From contig JAHDQO010000006.1 in the NCBI GenBank assembly GCA_018433765.1, positions 183,034-247,033 on the forward strand: a stretch of DNA of 64,000 nt, written 5' to 3'. This document shows positions 16,025 to 25,299 of the stretch, one piece after another; the first letter of the stretch is position 1, and every line of letters starts with the position of its first letter. This DNA comes from Tissierellales bacterium (GTDB taxonomy: Bacteria > Bacillota > Clostridia > Tissierellales > Sedimentibacteraceae). The position numbers were made by a program, and so were the translations under genes. A model generated the notes under the pieces. That model did not search any database, was not told where the DNA came from, and worked only from the letters and a program-made list of their open reading frames with translations.

Positions 16025-17845
16025 ATGCCAAGTAAAAACAAAACGCCAAATATAGGATTAAATCAATGGAAAGGTAACGAATATGCCAAAAGGGAGGATT
16101 TTATAAATGATAATCTGATTATTGATAGAGAAATAAAAGATTTACAGAAAAAAGCTGATGAAGTTGAACAAAATGCTAAAAATTATACTGATACAACTGC
16201 ATTTAAAAAAGTGGACAAGGTTGCTGGAAAAGAATTAAGTACAGAAGACTACACAACTACAGATAAAAATAAACTTGCAGGAATTCAAGTAGGAGCAAAT
16301 AAATACGTTCATCCGAGTAAACATTCTGCTAGCATAATAACACAAAGTGCTACCCACAGATTTACAACAGACCAAGAAAAAGCTTACTGGAATGGACTAG
16401 AATCACTATTAAAAGCATATGCAGACGCTGCTACTGCTGGTATAGTAAATTCTGCACCAGAAACACTAAATAATTTAAACAAACTCGCCCAAGCTCTTAA
16501 TGATGATCCTGACTTTGCTAATACAATATCTAATCAAATAAAGAATAAAGTAGATAAAGTATCAGGAAAAAAACTCAGCTCGAATGATTACACTACATCA
16601 GATAAAAATAAGCTTGCAGGCATAGCTACAGGTGCAAACAAATACATACATCCAACTACACATAGTTTGGATATAATTACAGAAACCTCTGACAAAAAAG
16701 TAATGACTAATGCAGAGAGAGATAAGTTGAGTACTATTGAGAATAATGCTAATAAATACATACATCCCTCTACTCATAATCTCAATCAAATTACTGAAAC
16801 ATCTACTAAAAAGGTTATGACAAGTAGTGAAAGAAATAAACTTAGCGGTATTCAATTAGGAGCTCAGGTAAATAGAGGAATTTCTGATAGCGTTACTTCT
16901 ACTAGTACAACTACTAATGCCTCAAGTAAGGCAGCTAAGACAGCTTACGATAAAGCAATAACTGCATTAAATACAGCAAACGCTAAAGAACCGAAAATTA
17001 CAAAGAAGTCGGGTTTTAATTTAAATAAAAGTGATAGCGTATCATCAACCTCTACTAGTACATTAGCTACGTCCAAGGCAGTGAAGACGTCTTATGATAA
17101 GGGAAATAATGCTTATAATAAAATCGTATCAGGTGAAATAGACATATTAAAAGGGAATATATACAATAAAAAAGGATATTGGAAGGAAGAAGGAACAGTT
17201 TATGATGTTTCTTCATTTGATGCTAGACTAAATGAATACGTACATGGTTTGGCATGGGATGGAAAGTATCTATGGTGTACACAGTACAATGATAGGGATA
17301 GCAAACATAAAATATACAAATTAAGCACATCAGGAACTGTTATTTCTTCATTTGATAGTCCAAGTGACATTCCAGAAGGTTTAACATTTGATGGAGAATA
17401 TTTATGGTGTGCTGATAATAGAAATGACAAGATACATAAATTAAGCACATCGGCAACTATTATTTCTTCATTTAATAGTCCAAATAATGTACCTAAAGAT
17501 TTAGCATGGGATGGAAGGTATATATGGTGTTTTGCAAGTGGTAATGGCGATGATAAAACATACAAATTAAGTACATCAGGAACTGTTATTTCTTCATTTG
17601 ATAGCCCATCTCGTAACATATACGGTTTAACATGGGATGGGAGCTATTTATGGGGTTCGGGTACTTCAACTTATAAAATTCTATATAGATTTAACACAAT
17701 AGGAACTATTATTTCTTCATATGAAAGATCGCTTAAGAGCACATTTTACGGTTTAGCTTGGGATGGAAGATATCTGTGGGGTATTACTAAAAGTGGCTGG
17801 ATAACGAAATTAAACTTTTACAACTATATATTAGTAGCTAAATAA
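16025..17845 (+). CDS. Tail-fibre-like protein with propeller-type C-terminus (variant 1)
   Basis: 606 residues. Residues 1 to about 355 are repeat-rich phage fibre sequence (GANKYxHP repeats, SSTSTSTLATSKAVKT) nearly identical to 18427. The C-terminal third differs: four to five repeats of LSTSGTVISSFDSPS and LxWDGxYLW suggest a small beta-propeller adhesin. The start is the ATG at 16025 after AGAGGTG; a GTG three codons upstream overlaps that site. It lies on the opposite strand to the late operon, so it is either separately expressed or a silent variant of the tail tip. Confidence 0.8.
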   Translation: MPSKNKTPNIGLNQWKGNEYAKREDFINDNLIIDREIKDLQKKADEVEQNAKNYTDTTAFKKVDKVAGKELSTEDYTTTDKNKLAGIQVGANKYVHPSKHSASIITQSATHRFTTDQEKAYWNGLESLLKAYADAATAGIVNSAPETLNNLNKLAQALNDDPDFANTISNQIKNKVDKVSGKKLSSNDYTTSDKNKLAGIATGANKYIHPTTHSLDIITETSDKKVMTNAERDKLSTIENNANKYIHPSTHNLNQITETSTKKVMTSSERNKLSGIQLGAQVNRGISDSVTSTSTTTNASSKAAKTAYDKAITALNTANAKEPKITKKSGFNLNKSDSVSSTSTSTLATSKAVKTSYDKGNNAYNKIVSGEIDILKGNIYNKKGYWKEEGTVYDVSSFDARLNEYVHGLAWDGKYLWCTQYNDRDSKHKIYKLSTSGTVISSFDSPSDIPEGLTFDGEYLWCADNRNDKIHKLSTSATIISSFNSPNNVPKDLAWDGRYIWCFASGNGDDKTYKLSTSGTVISSFDSPSRNIYGLTWDGSYLWGSGTSTYKILYRFNTIGTIISSYERSLKSTFYGLAWDGRYLWGITKSGWITKLNFYNYILVAK

Positions 17846-17866
17846 GAAAATAAGGAGGAATAGAAA

Positions 17867-18376
17867 ATGTATTACAAATTAAATATAACAATGGAAAGGA
17901 ACAATTTTATATATCCTGTACCAGACATAAATCAAATTACAGGAGCAAAATACAAAAAAGATATGGTTGAGTGTGTATGCCAATATCCAACAGAAATACA
18001 AGGAGAAGGCATAAAACAAATAACAGAGACACAGTATAACCAATATCCAAAATGCCGAATGAATATTGACAAGCAGCAAATAAATGCAGATGGTGAAGAT
18101 ACTGCTGTCATAACAGTGACAATACCTGAAGCTTCAGAAAATGAAACAGTAAAGCTGTATGTAGATAATAAATTAACTAAATTTAAGACAACAAATACAA
18201 ATCAAGCTGTATTTAAGTACACCACTACACAGGTAGGTATTCTTGAAATTACAGCAGAAAGTGATAATTGGAAAATGAGCGATAAGAAATTGCTAGAAAC
18301 CTTTCAAAATATTAACACAAAAGAGGTAAAAAACTCTTTTCTACATTCTTTTTCAAACATACAAAAGAAGAAATAA
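17867..18376 (+). CDS. Phage fibre-associated protein with Ig-like domain
   Basis: 169 residues. Residues about 60-135 (INADGEDTAVITVTIPE... VKLYVDN...) have the pattern of a bacterial Ig-like domain common in phage structural proteins. It lies between the two tail-fibre copies, 21 bases after the first, with ribosome site AAGGAGG. It is probably a fibre accessory or tail protein. Confidence 0.65.
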   Translation: MYYKLNITMERNNFIYPVPDINQITGAKYKKDMVECVCQYPTEIQGEGIKQITETQYNQYPKCRMNIDKQQINADGEDTAVITVTIPEASENETVKLYVDNKLTKFKTTNTNQAVFKYTTTQVGILEITAESDNWKMSDKKLLETFQNINTKEVKNSFLHSFSNIQKKK

Positions 18377-18426
18377 AGTAAATTTAAGATAATTGATTAA
18401 ATAGAGAGAAAGGTGATATTTTAATA

Positions 18427-19977
18427 ATGCCAAGTAAAAACAAAACGCCAAATATAGGATTAAATCAATGGCAAGGTAACGAATTTGCCAAAAGGGAAGA
18501 TTTTATAAATGATAATCTGATTATTGACAGAAAAATAAAAGATTTACAGGCAAAAGCTGATGAAGTTGAACAAAATTCTAAAAATTATACTGATACAACT
18601 GCATCTAAAAAAGTGGACAAGGTTGCTGGAAAAGAATTAAGTACAGAAGACTACACAACTACAGATAAAAATAAACTTGCAGGAATTCAGGTAGGAGCAA
18701 ATAAATACGTTCATCCGAATAAACATTCTGCTAGCATAATAACACAAAGTGCAACCCACAGATTTACAACAGACCAAGAAAAAGCTTACTGGAATGGACT
18801 AGAATCACTATTAAAAGCATATTCAGATGCTGCTACTGCTGGTATAGTAAGTTCTGCACCAGAAACACTAAATAATTTAAACAAACTCGCCCAAGCTCTT
18901 AATGATGATCCTGACTTTGCTAATACAATATATAATCATATAAATAATAAAGTAGATAAAGTATCAGGAAAAAAACTCAGCTCAAATGATTACACTACAG
19001 CAGAAAAAAACAAGCTTGCAGGCATCGATACAGGTGCAAACAAATACATACATCCAACTACACATAGTTTGGATATAATTACAGAAACCTCTGACAAAAA
19101 AGTAATGACTAATGCAGAGAGAGATAAGTTGAGCAATATTGAGAATAATGCTAATAAATACATACATCCCTCTACTCATAATCTCAATCAAATTACTGAA
19201 ACATCTACTAAAAAGGTTATGACAAGTAGTGAAAGAAATAAACTTAGCGGTATTCAATCAGGAGCTCAGGTGAATAGAGGAATTTCTTCTTCTGTTAGTT
19301 CTACAAGTACAAGTACTGCTGCTAATTCTAAAGCAGTAAAGACTGCATATGATAAAGCAATATCTGCATTAACTACAGCAAACGGTAAAGAGCCAAAGAT
19401 TACAAAGAAGTCAGGTTTTAATTTAAATAAAAGTGATAGTGTATCTTCTACTTCTACTAGTACATTAGCTACGTCCAAAGCAGTAAAGACTGCTTATGAT
19501 AAAGCAAAAGAAGCTTTTCCATCTGGTGGAATTATTATGTGGAGTGGTTCTATTACATCTATACCTACAGGTTGGGCTTTATGCAATGGGAAAAATGGGA
19601 CACCTAACTTAACAAACAGATTCATTGTTGGAGCTGGTAATGAGTACTCAATCGGAAATACTGGTGGAGAAAAAACACATACTTTATTAGTAAAAGAAAT
19701 GCCTCAACATAAACATGGAGGCGATATTAGTTCATCTGGTAATCACAGTCATAGTCTTAAATGGGATTATTATAATTTATCAGGTGGAAATCCATCTCAA
19801 GGTCAATATTTAAGAGCTAAGTCATATACTTCTACAACAAATGATTCTAGTGCAAGTAAATCCGTTGTTTCAAACGGTTCTCATATACATGATATAACAA
19901 TAAACAATACAGGTGGTGGAACACCACATGAAAATAGACCACCCTATTATGCTTTAGCTTATATAATGAAATTATAA
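18427..19977 (+). CDS. Tail-fibre protein with collar domain (variant 2)
   Basis: 516 residues. The N-terminal 355 residues duplicate those of 16025. The C-terminus is a phage tail-collar domain: PTGWALCNG, NLTNRFIVGAG, NTGGEKTHTLLVKEMPQHKH and the closing NRPPYYALAYIMKL. This domain forms the receptor-binding tip of many fibres. The plus-strand orientation and shared repeat with the minus-strand fibre at 21396 suggest exchange of tips. Confidence 0.85.
   Translation: MPSKNKTPNIGLNQWQGNEFAKREDFINDNLIIDRKIKDLQAKADEVEQNSKNYTDTTASKKVDKVAGKELSTEDYTTTDKNKLAGIQVGANKYVHPNKHSASIITQSATHRFTTDQEKAYWNGLESLLKAYSDAATAGIVSSAPETLNNLNKLAQALNDDPDFANTIYNHINNKVDKVSGKKLSSNDYTTAEKNKLAGIDTGANKYIHPTTHSLDIITETSDKKVMTNAERDKLSNIENNANKYIHPSTHNLNQITETSTKKVMTSSERNKLSGIQSGAQVNRGISSSVSSTSTSTAANSKAVKTAYDKAISALTTANGKEPKITKKSGFNLNKSDSVSSTSTSTLATSKAVKTAYDKAKEAFPSGGIIMWSGSITSIPTGWALCNGKNGTPNLTNRFIVGAGNEYSIGNTGGEKTHTLLVKEMPQHKHGGDISSSGNHSHSLKWDYYNLSGGNPSQGQYLRAKSYTSTTNDSSASKSVVSNGSHIHDITINNTGGGTPHENRPPYYALAYIMKL
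19387..19490. repeat. Repeat shared in inverse orientation with the 21396 fibre gene
   Basis: About 100 bases encoding KEPKITKKSGFNLNKSDS and the following SSTSTSTLATSKAVKT occur here, at about 16985-17090 in the same direction, and at about 21820-21920 in the opposite direction, with only scattered mismatches. The pairs could support homologous inversion or deletion. Confidence 0.75.
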
Positions 19978-20001
19978 ACATCATTTACCGAATTATTGAA
20001 G

Positions 20002-20028
20002 ATTACCAGAACTAACAGTTCTGGTAAT
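20002..20028. terminator. Hairpin at the end of the late operon
   Basis: ATTACCAGAAC and GTTCTGGTAAT pair perfectly around a 5-base loop, followed on the plus strand by ATTTTCC. It overlaps the last codons of the endolysin gene and lies between convergent genes. Confidence 0.75.
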
Positions 20029-20599
20029 ATTTTCCTATCATCCTGTCAAGCAATGCAAACACCTCACCTCTAGTCATAGGATCATCAAACCTCTTCTCAC
20101 TGACTTTAATACCTTTTTTATTTAAGCTATTCCAATGTTGCTCTGCCCAATGAATATTATCATCAAGCAACATTTTTTCAGGATTAACAGCAAGAATATA
20201 CCTTCCTTCCTCGTCTTTTTTCCAAAAGTCCTTATAATCTCCAACCTTAATTTCTAAATGCAAGTGAGCTGCTGTTGAATTACCTGTACTCCCCATAAGA
20301 CCGATAATGTCTCCTGCTTTAACGTTTTCTCCATTCTTCTTAAATATAGTTTTCAGATGACAGAATCTACTAAAACAAGCCTCATGTCCTAATGTGATAT
20401 ACTTACCGGCTGTTGGACTATCTTCTTTTGTAAGCAACACCACTCCATCATCAATAGCAAATATAGGATCCCCTTCCACTCCGGAATTGATAGCTCCTAA
20501 ATCTATGCCGTTATGAAATGTTCTTCCGTATGCTTTTGTAAAACCAAAATGATATGTAACTCTGTTGTTTACAGTTGGATTATGTTTAAATCTAATCAT
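20012..20599 (-). CDS. M23 peptidase endolysin with SLH-like tail
   Basis: 195 residues. Residues about 15-125 form an M23 (LytM-type) zinc endopeptidase: HNGID (His29, Asp33) and HLHLE (His112, His114). These enzymes cut peptide cross-links in peptidoglycan. The C-terminal 45 residues (HWAEQHW... RFDDPMTRGEVFALLDRMI) resemble the SLH-like wall-binding module of clostridial phage lysins. Its ATG overlaps the stop of the small holin gene (ATGA), as expected for a lysis cassette. Confidence 0.9.
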   Translation of the reverse strand: MIRFKHNPTVNNRVTYHFGFTKAYGRTFHNGIDLGAINSGVEGDPIFAIDDGVVLLTKEDSPTAGKYITLGHEACFSRFCHLKTIFKKNGENVKAGDIIGLMGSTGNSTAAHLHLEIKVGDYKDFWKKDEEGRYILAVNPEKMLLDDNIHWAEQHWNSLNKKGIKVSEKRFDDPMTRGEVFALLDRMIGKYYQNC

Positions 20600-20748
20600 T
20601 CTTTATTAACCCCCTTTCCAGTGATAAATCCTGCTAACGCCCCTACGGCTCCTGTTACTACTTCAGTCTGCTTTGTGTAAGTTCCTATTATTAATGCTGC
20701 ACCTATAGCTACTATAGCTATTGTATTATTATCAAATTTATCAAACAC
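20596..20748 (-). CDS. Holin-like small membrane protein, 50 aa
   Basis: Starts with GTG at 20748 behind GAGGAGTAAATAAA. Two hydrophobic stretches (about 9-22, 28-43) rich in Gly and Ala end in GKGVNKE. Size, position between the XhlA-like gene and the lysin, and ATGA coupling support a holin role, though no family motif is obvious. Confidence 0.7.
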   Translation of the reverse strand: MFDKFDNNTIAIVAIGAALIIGTYTKQTEVVTGAVGALAGFITGKGVNKE

Positions 20749-20763
20749 TTTATTTACTCCTCT

Positions 20764-21033
20764 CTAATTTAAATAATTTAATATAAGAAAAAGAATACTT
20801 ATGGCTGCAATAATATAACCAATGTATTCTTTTCTATTATTTGTACCAGTATCTATCTTTTTCTCTATACCTGTAATTTTTTTATTAGCTTTATTTATAT
20901 TTTCTCTTAATCCGTTATAGTCCCTTATAAGTGTTTTAGTTTCAGTCATTTCATTTTTAAGTTCCGTAACTTCCTTTGTAAAATCTTGAATCATCTCAAA
21001 TAAATCTTTGTTTGTGTACCATTGTTTATCCAT
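20764..21033 (-). CDS. XhlA-like holin/hemolysin
   Basis: 89 residues: an N-terminal coiled coil (about 14-65) and a single C-terminal transmembrane helix (about 70-88). This is the XhlA arrangement in which the protein works with a holin to permeabilise the membrane for the lysin. Confidence 0.8.
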   Translation of the reverse strand: MDKQWYTNKDLFEMIQDFTKEVTELKNEMTETKTLIRDYNGLRENINKANKKITGIEKKIDTGTNNRKEYIGYIIAAISILFLILNYLN

Positions 21034-21045
21034 ACTGTCCCCTTT

Positions 21046-21396
21046 CTATGGCATTTCTGGCCAAACAACCTCGTTTGGATTTTCGTATTGCTGTGGTAAA
21101 TCTCTAAGTGCTTGTCTGTAAATACGATATTGTTCTTTTTCTTCTTCTGATAGTTGACAGTCTGAAAGCTGTGTCCAATCTGTATCACACAATAATTCGT
21201 CTCTTCGTTGTCTTATTTCATCCCATGTTACAATCTTTGTAGGTTTTCCCACTTTTACGAATTGTCCGTCTATATATTTATCTCCAACATCAATACTATC
21301 ATCGCTTATTTCTATTCCACCCATCTTGAGGGCAAAATCTTTTGTGCAAATTACACTTACTATTATATTATCTTCAACTATAGCGAATTTTTTCAT
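21046..21396 (-). CDS. Tail-fibre assembly chaperone-like protein
   Basis: 116 residues. The C-terminal region with IRQRRDELLCDTDWTQL and YRQALRDLPQ is typical of phage tail-assembly chaperones (DUF4376-type) encoded after fibre genes. The start overlaps the stop of 21396 by one base. It probably helps fold the fibre. Confidence 0.8.
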   Translation of the reverse strand: MKKFAIVEDNIIVSVICTKDFALKMGGIEISDDSIDVGDKYIDGQFVKVGKPTKIVTWDEIRQRRDELLCDTDWTQLSDCQLSEEEKEQYRIYRQALRDLPQQYENPNEVVWPEMP

Positions 21397-22031
21397 TATT
21401 CTACCACCTCTATTCTTAAAAAGGTGCCTGAATAAACATTATGCGGTGATGTGCCTGAGTATTGCTGTAATTCAAAATATTCTCCACCCACCACATTTAT
21501 AGGTGCAGTTGTGATAGTCTTACCGGATGAATTATTATAAATTGTTTTTGTTCCATTTTTCTTAACGATTTGCGTTCCAGAAGAACCAGAAGTCGAACAC
21601 TTCGCTATTACAATTACTCTTTTTATCCCTAAACCATTTGGTATTGTTAATCTAGTAGGATAAGATGCATTGTAAAAACCACCGTTATTTTCATCCAATG
21701 TATCAAATACAACACTCCCCTCGCGTTCACCCACTGAGTATTTAGTAGATAAACTTATTTGTGCTTTGTATTGCCTTACATTATCTATTCGTACAAATTT
21801 ATCATTTACTGTTTTTACAGCTTTAGATGTTGCTAATGTACTTGTAGAAGTAGAAGATACACTATCGCTTTTATTTAAATTAAAACCCGACTTCTTTGTA
21901 ATCTTTGGTTCTTTACCTATAACAGCTTTATCAATTATTTCCATATTGTCATTAATGTCTTTAATATCTGGTTTATCTGAATAATCTGGTTTTTTTAATT
22001 TCAAATTTGATGTATGTTTCAAATAAATCAC
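21396..22031 (-). CDS. Tail-fibre protein of the late operon
   Basis: 211 residues. The N-terminus (MIYLKHTSNLKLKKPDYSD) is a baseplate-attachment type sequence; the middle (KEPKITKKSGFNLNKSDS) is shared with fibres 16025 and 18427; the C-terminal 110 residues form a unique beta-rich tip. Much shorter than the plus-strand fibres, so it may be the currently expressed variant. It is followed by the chaperone 21046. Confidence 0.75.
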   Translation of the reverse strand: MIYLKHTSNLKLKKPDYSDKPDIKDINDNMEIIDKAVIGKEPKITKKSGFNLNKSDSVSSTSTSTLATSKAVKTVNDKFVRIDNVRQYKAQISLSTKYSVGEREGSVVFDTLDENNGGFYNASYPTRLTIPNGLGIKRVIVIAKCSTSGSSGTQIVKKNGTKTIYNNSSGKTITTAPINVVGGEYFELQQYSGTSPHNVYSGTFLRIEVVE

Positions 22032-22034
22032 CTC

Positions 22035-22295
22035 CTATGATACTTGAACGAAAATACTAGCTTTTAATATTTCAGACCCAATATGATAAGTAAATTCACA
22101 ATAATAATTACCCTTTTCTTTAGCAGAAATTAAAGCTATCAATTTATGATTATCAATAGTAGGAACTCCCTTATCTACTATTTCATCGTCTTTATTTTTT
22201 ATCATGTAATCAGCAGCTTCAATCATAAAATCCTGCCCAGCTGTACTAATAACTTCAATTCCTAACCTTCTTACTTCTCCCTGCTTTATAATCAT
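22035..22295 (-). CDS. Phage tail-module hypothetical protein
   Basis: 86 residues with a beta-sandwich pattern (GNYYCEFTYHIGSEILKASIFV) similar to baseplate or Ig-like tail accessory proteins. It overlaps the upstream gene by four bases (ATGA). No specific family recognised. Confidence 0.65.
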   Translation of the reverse strand: MIIKQGEVRRLGIEVISTAGQDFMIEAADYMIKNKDDEIVDKGVPTIDNHKLIALISAKEKGNYYCEFTYHIGSEILKASIFVQVS

Positions 22296-22636
22296 ATAAC
22301 CAGCTCCTTAAATACAAATTCAGACTGCAAACTTTTATAATTATAAAAAGTTTCAACTACTTCAGTTTTATAATCCTGTCTTCTTTTCAAATGTTTAAAA
22401 CTGTCTTTATTTTCATTGGATATATAATTTTGTTTAAGAATGTTAAAAGTTAATTTATTAAAATCTACAGCAATTATCATATTGGTATAGTTGTTTTTAT
22501 TGCCTGCATCATCTACAGCGTGCAGTTCTATAATATATATTCCATTCAACTTTTTAGGTATTTCAGCTTTAAATGTATCAGGAGGATAGAAGTCAAATAA
22601 AACCTCTACCCCATCTGCATATCCTATTAATTTCAT
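22292..22636 (-). CDS. Phage tail-module protein with Ig-like segment
   Basis: 114 residues. Residues 20-60 (GIYIIELHAVDDAGNKN) match the PF13754-type Ig-like domains that follow clostridial phage tails; the rest is unrecognised. Coupled to 22035 by overlap and 3 bases from 22639. Confidence 0.65.
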   Translation of the reverse strand: MKLIGYADGVEVLFDFYPPDTFKAEIPKKLNGIYIIELHAVDDAGNKNNYTNMIIAVDFNKLTFNILKQNYISNENKDSFKHLKRRQDYKTEVVETFYNYKSLQSEFVFKELVI

Positions 22637-22638
22637 GA

Positions 22639-23562
22639 TTAATCACTCACTGTAACTTCAATAGTAAATGTTTGACCGCCATTTACTGGATTAGGTGTAA
22701 CTGTTACATTCGATATTACAGGTGGTGATGTATCAAGTGTAACTGTTCTTGCTACTTCGCTGTATTTACCTGCTGAGTCAGTTGACCTTACAACTATTGT
22801 ATTTGACCCTTCTCTTAAGTTAATAGATTTATTAAAAGAACCTTTGTTAACATTAACCTCACCCTGATCTATTTCATTAAGCTTAATAGTAACTGTAACA
22901 GGTGATGATACCTCATCATTAGTTATTCCTGATACAATACAGCTTTCTTTATTTGTTATAAACCCATTAGCTGGTGTTGAAATGTTTAAAGCAGGCGGAA
23001 CTGTATCAACATTGAATGAAGTTGAAGCTTGATTAGCTGTATTTCCATCATTATCTTGTATACTAATAGTTATTGTATGTGCACCTTCTGACAAAGCAGA
23101 TTGACAAACATAAGTACAGTCATACCCTCCACTTACAGCGTTATATGTCATGCCTGATGATGAATTTCTTATAGATGCACCTCCATCTATTTTTAAACTA
23201 AGAGATGATATCTTAATTCCTGAACCATTTGCTTCATCTCTTAACTGAAATTTAATAGTTGGTGATGCAGTTGTCAGTTTAGCTCCACCTGAAGGTGAAG
23301 TTATAGATATTATAGGTTTAACTGTTTCTTTTACCGCCAATCTTAAATGACCGCCCAATGTTTTGTCTCTGTCATCTTTTGATGTCTTATTTCCTGCATG
23401 GTCAGCAGCTTGAATTTGCACTGGATAATAATGTCCAGCATTTATGTTGTAAGATGTAACACTAGGAGCAGTAATTGCTTTTTCCCATTTACCAGAATGA
23501 GAGTTATAAGTTAAATCATAAGTCTGTCCATTTATAGTAACCTTTACCGTTGAAACTGCCAT
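22639..23562 (-). CDS. Ig-like domain tail protein
   Basis: 307 residues made of three tandem Ig-like/Bacterial-Ig domains. Repeated signatures are SDVPP-type joins (VDTVPPALNISTPANG, LDTSPPVISNVTVTPNP) and EGAHTITISIQDNDGN. Such proteins decorate tails and bind weakly to carbohydrate, aiding adsorption. Ribosome site AAGGAGGTAGATAA. Confidence 0.8.
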   Translation of the reverse strand: MAVSTVKVTINGQTYDLTYNSHSGKWEKAITAPSVTSYNINAGHYYPVQIQAADHAGNKTSKDDRDKTLGGHLRLAVKETVKPIISITSPSGGAKLTTASPTIKFQLRDEANGSGIKISSLSLKIDGGASIRNSSSGMTYNAVSGGYDCTYVCQSALSEGAHTITISIQDNDGNTANQASTSFNVDTVPPALNISTPANGFITNKESCIVSGITNDEVSSPVTVTIKLNEIDQGEVNVNKGSFNKSINLREGSNTIVVRSTDSAGKYSEVARTVTLDTSPPVISNVTVTPNPVNGGQTFTIEVTVSD

Positions 23563-23574
23563 TTATCTACCTCC

Positions 23575-23751
23575 TTAAAAATATTTTAATTTCACATTTT
23601 CCCATGAAGATGCATGCTTAATATCACTCCATGTTTTAGTCCTTAAATCTCGCCACACAGCTGTTATCTCTTCAACTGTAATTCCCAAGATAAAGACTTC
23701 ATTAACTAATACTGGATTCCTGCTGTATTCAATTGATTTAACTACTAGCAT
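23575..23751 (-). CDS. Small phage protein, 58 aa
   Basis: ATG at 23751 overlaps the end of 23738 (stop TAA shared region), and the stop lies 12 bases before the next gene. Contains ITVEEITAVWRDLRTKTWSDI. It fits the tight late operon; probably a minor tail or baseplate component. No family recognised. Confidence 0.65.
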   Translation of the reverse strand: MLVVKSIEYSRNPVLVNEVFILGITVEEITAVWRDLRTKTWSDIKHASSWENVKLKYF

Positions 23752-24238
23752 CTTTTAGCCGTCCCCAAGTAAATGGCCTTTTCAGCTTATCAACTACCGT
23801 CTCAATCCTTGCATCCTCATTCGCAGTCAAATTACTTATATCTATTTCATTACATGTATATGAAGCTAGCAAAAGCTCATAAATAGTTCCCCCTGCATTT
23901 ATATCTTCCTGTACTAATTTAGATGAATTTGCAGATACCTGTGTATACAATTGAGCCGCTTCTTCAAGACCTTTTGATATGTCAATTCTCAGTATTAGCC
24001 TGCCGTTTTGTGTTCCTGAAGGAGATAATTTTGCATTTATTTCTTCATCCTCCAGTACTACCACTCTGCCGCAGATAACAATTCTTCCACTGCTTATTTT
24101 TATTTTGTTTCCAGTTCCTTTAGTTATATTGCAGCCTTTAAATATACCTGATTCATATGAAAATAAAAATCTATACAGTTCAGCATCATCTATTGGAGTA
24201 ACTGCTGATTCATTGAATTGTAATATTCTAACTGCCAT
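23738..24238 (-). CDS. Phage baseplate/tail hypothetical protein
   Basis: 166 residues with a beta-rich N-terminal region (GTGNKIKISSGRIVICGRVV) as in upper-fibre or baseplate proteins that carry a receptor scaffold. Follows the Gp37-like gene directly. Confidence 0.65.
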   Translation of the reverse strand: MAVRILQFNESAVTPIDDAELYRFLFSYESGIFKGCNITKGTGNKIKISSGRIVICGRVVVLEDEEINAKLSPSGTQNGRLILRIDISKGLEEAAQLYTQVSANSSKLVQEDINAGGTIYELLLASYTCNEIDISNLTANEDARIETVVDKLKRPFTWGRLKDASS

Positions 24239-24240
24239 TA

Positions 24241-25299
24241 TTACCTTCTTTCCAGCTTCAATATTTTAGTCAAATCAATTCTTAATTTACCAAATATAAG
24301 CTTTATTTTACTTTCTGATATTGTTTCATAACCTGTTAATATACTTTCTATGGTTTGGTTATCAGTAATAATGTTAAATATCTGCCCTATTTTTAGATTA
24401 CTAACATCAATTATTCTGTTATTTGTTAAAGTAACTATTTCTATCAAGTTGTTATATTTAACTTTTTTCAATCTATCGACAGCACTTTGATGTGCCTGTT
24501 CACTAAAATCATCACTAGATTGAATATATTCATAAGTAAAATTAACATGTGTTATCCTGTTTACATGATTCTTATCTTCCGTTATAGAATTATCATCTAA
24601 AAGATAATATGTTACTTGCTGTTCTTCATTGTCTTTATTAACTAAAGTTATTTTGTTTATGCTGTCTTGATTGTCCTTAAGCATAAAATAGCTATCCAGT
24701 ATGTTAGGCAAATTCATTTCAAGATTGAGTTTACTGCTGTTTATTTCATCAATTTCAAAAATTATTTTCTTATTAGCTATGTTTATATAAGATTCAATTA
24801 TAATATTGTACTTATCAAAAGATTTAATGATAATCTCATACAAGTTATGTATATTATCCTTTAAATTTAAAGCTGAATTAAAAATACCTGCTGACTTTAT
24901 ATTTACATCAACAGGTATATTTTGCAGATCATCATCATTATTTTTATAAATATTCTCAATAATATCAGCTGTAAACCTTTCAAGTGTTTTAGTTTTAGAA
25001 TCATCTCTATTAAAGCTAACATCTACATCTAGAAGTGACAGCAAGTGTTTAAACTCATATGTTATATAATGTTTCTGCTCTGTAACTGCTATTATGCAAC
25101 CATCAATTATACTTTTGGAACTTCCAACTTTCATGAGTCTTATGAAATCACCTTTTCTAAAACTGCTTGAACCTTTTATTACCTTAACTTCAGATTTTTC
25201 TAAAGTAAGATAGTCAAAATTAACGCTGTATTCAATTACCTCTGAAAAACCCTTAAAATTCAAATCTCTGTCATATACTTCTATACTAAACTGACTCAT
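24241..25299 (-). CDS. Gp37-like siphovirus tail-tip protein
   Basis: 352 residues resembling the siphovirus ReqiPepy6 Gp37-like family: N-terminal FSEVIEYSVNFDYLTLEKS and the domain with GDFIRLMK, typical of tail-hub/tail-associated proteins that follow Dit. It probably forms the hub ring at the tail end. The start overlaps the Dit gene by 14 bases. Confidence 0.75.
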   Translation of the reverse strand: MSQFSIEVYDRDLNFKGFSEVIEYSVNFDYLTLEKSEVKVIKGSSSFRKGDFIRLMKVGSSKSIIDGCIIAVTEQKHYITYEFKHLLSLLDVDVSFNRDDSKTKTLERFTADIIENIYKNNDDDLQNIPVDVNIKSAGIFNSALNLKDNIHNLYEIIIKSFDKYNIIIESYINIANKKIIFEIDEINSSKLNLEMNLPNILDSYFMLKDNQDSINKITLVNKDNEEQQVTYYLLDDNSITEDKNHVNRITHVNFTYEYIQSSDDFSEQAHQSAVDRLKKVKYNNLIEIVTLTNNRIIDVSNLKIGQIFNIITDNQTIESILTGYETISESKIKLIFGKLRIDLTKILKLERR

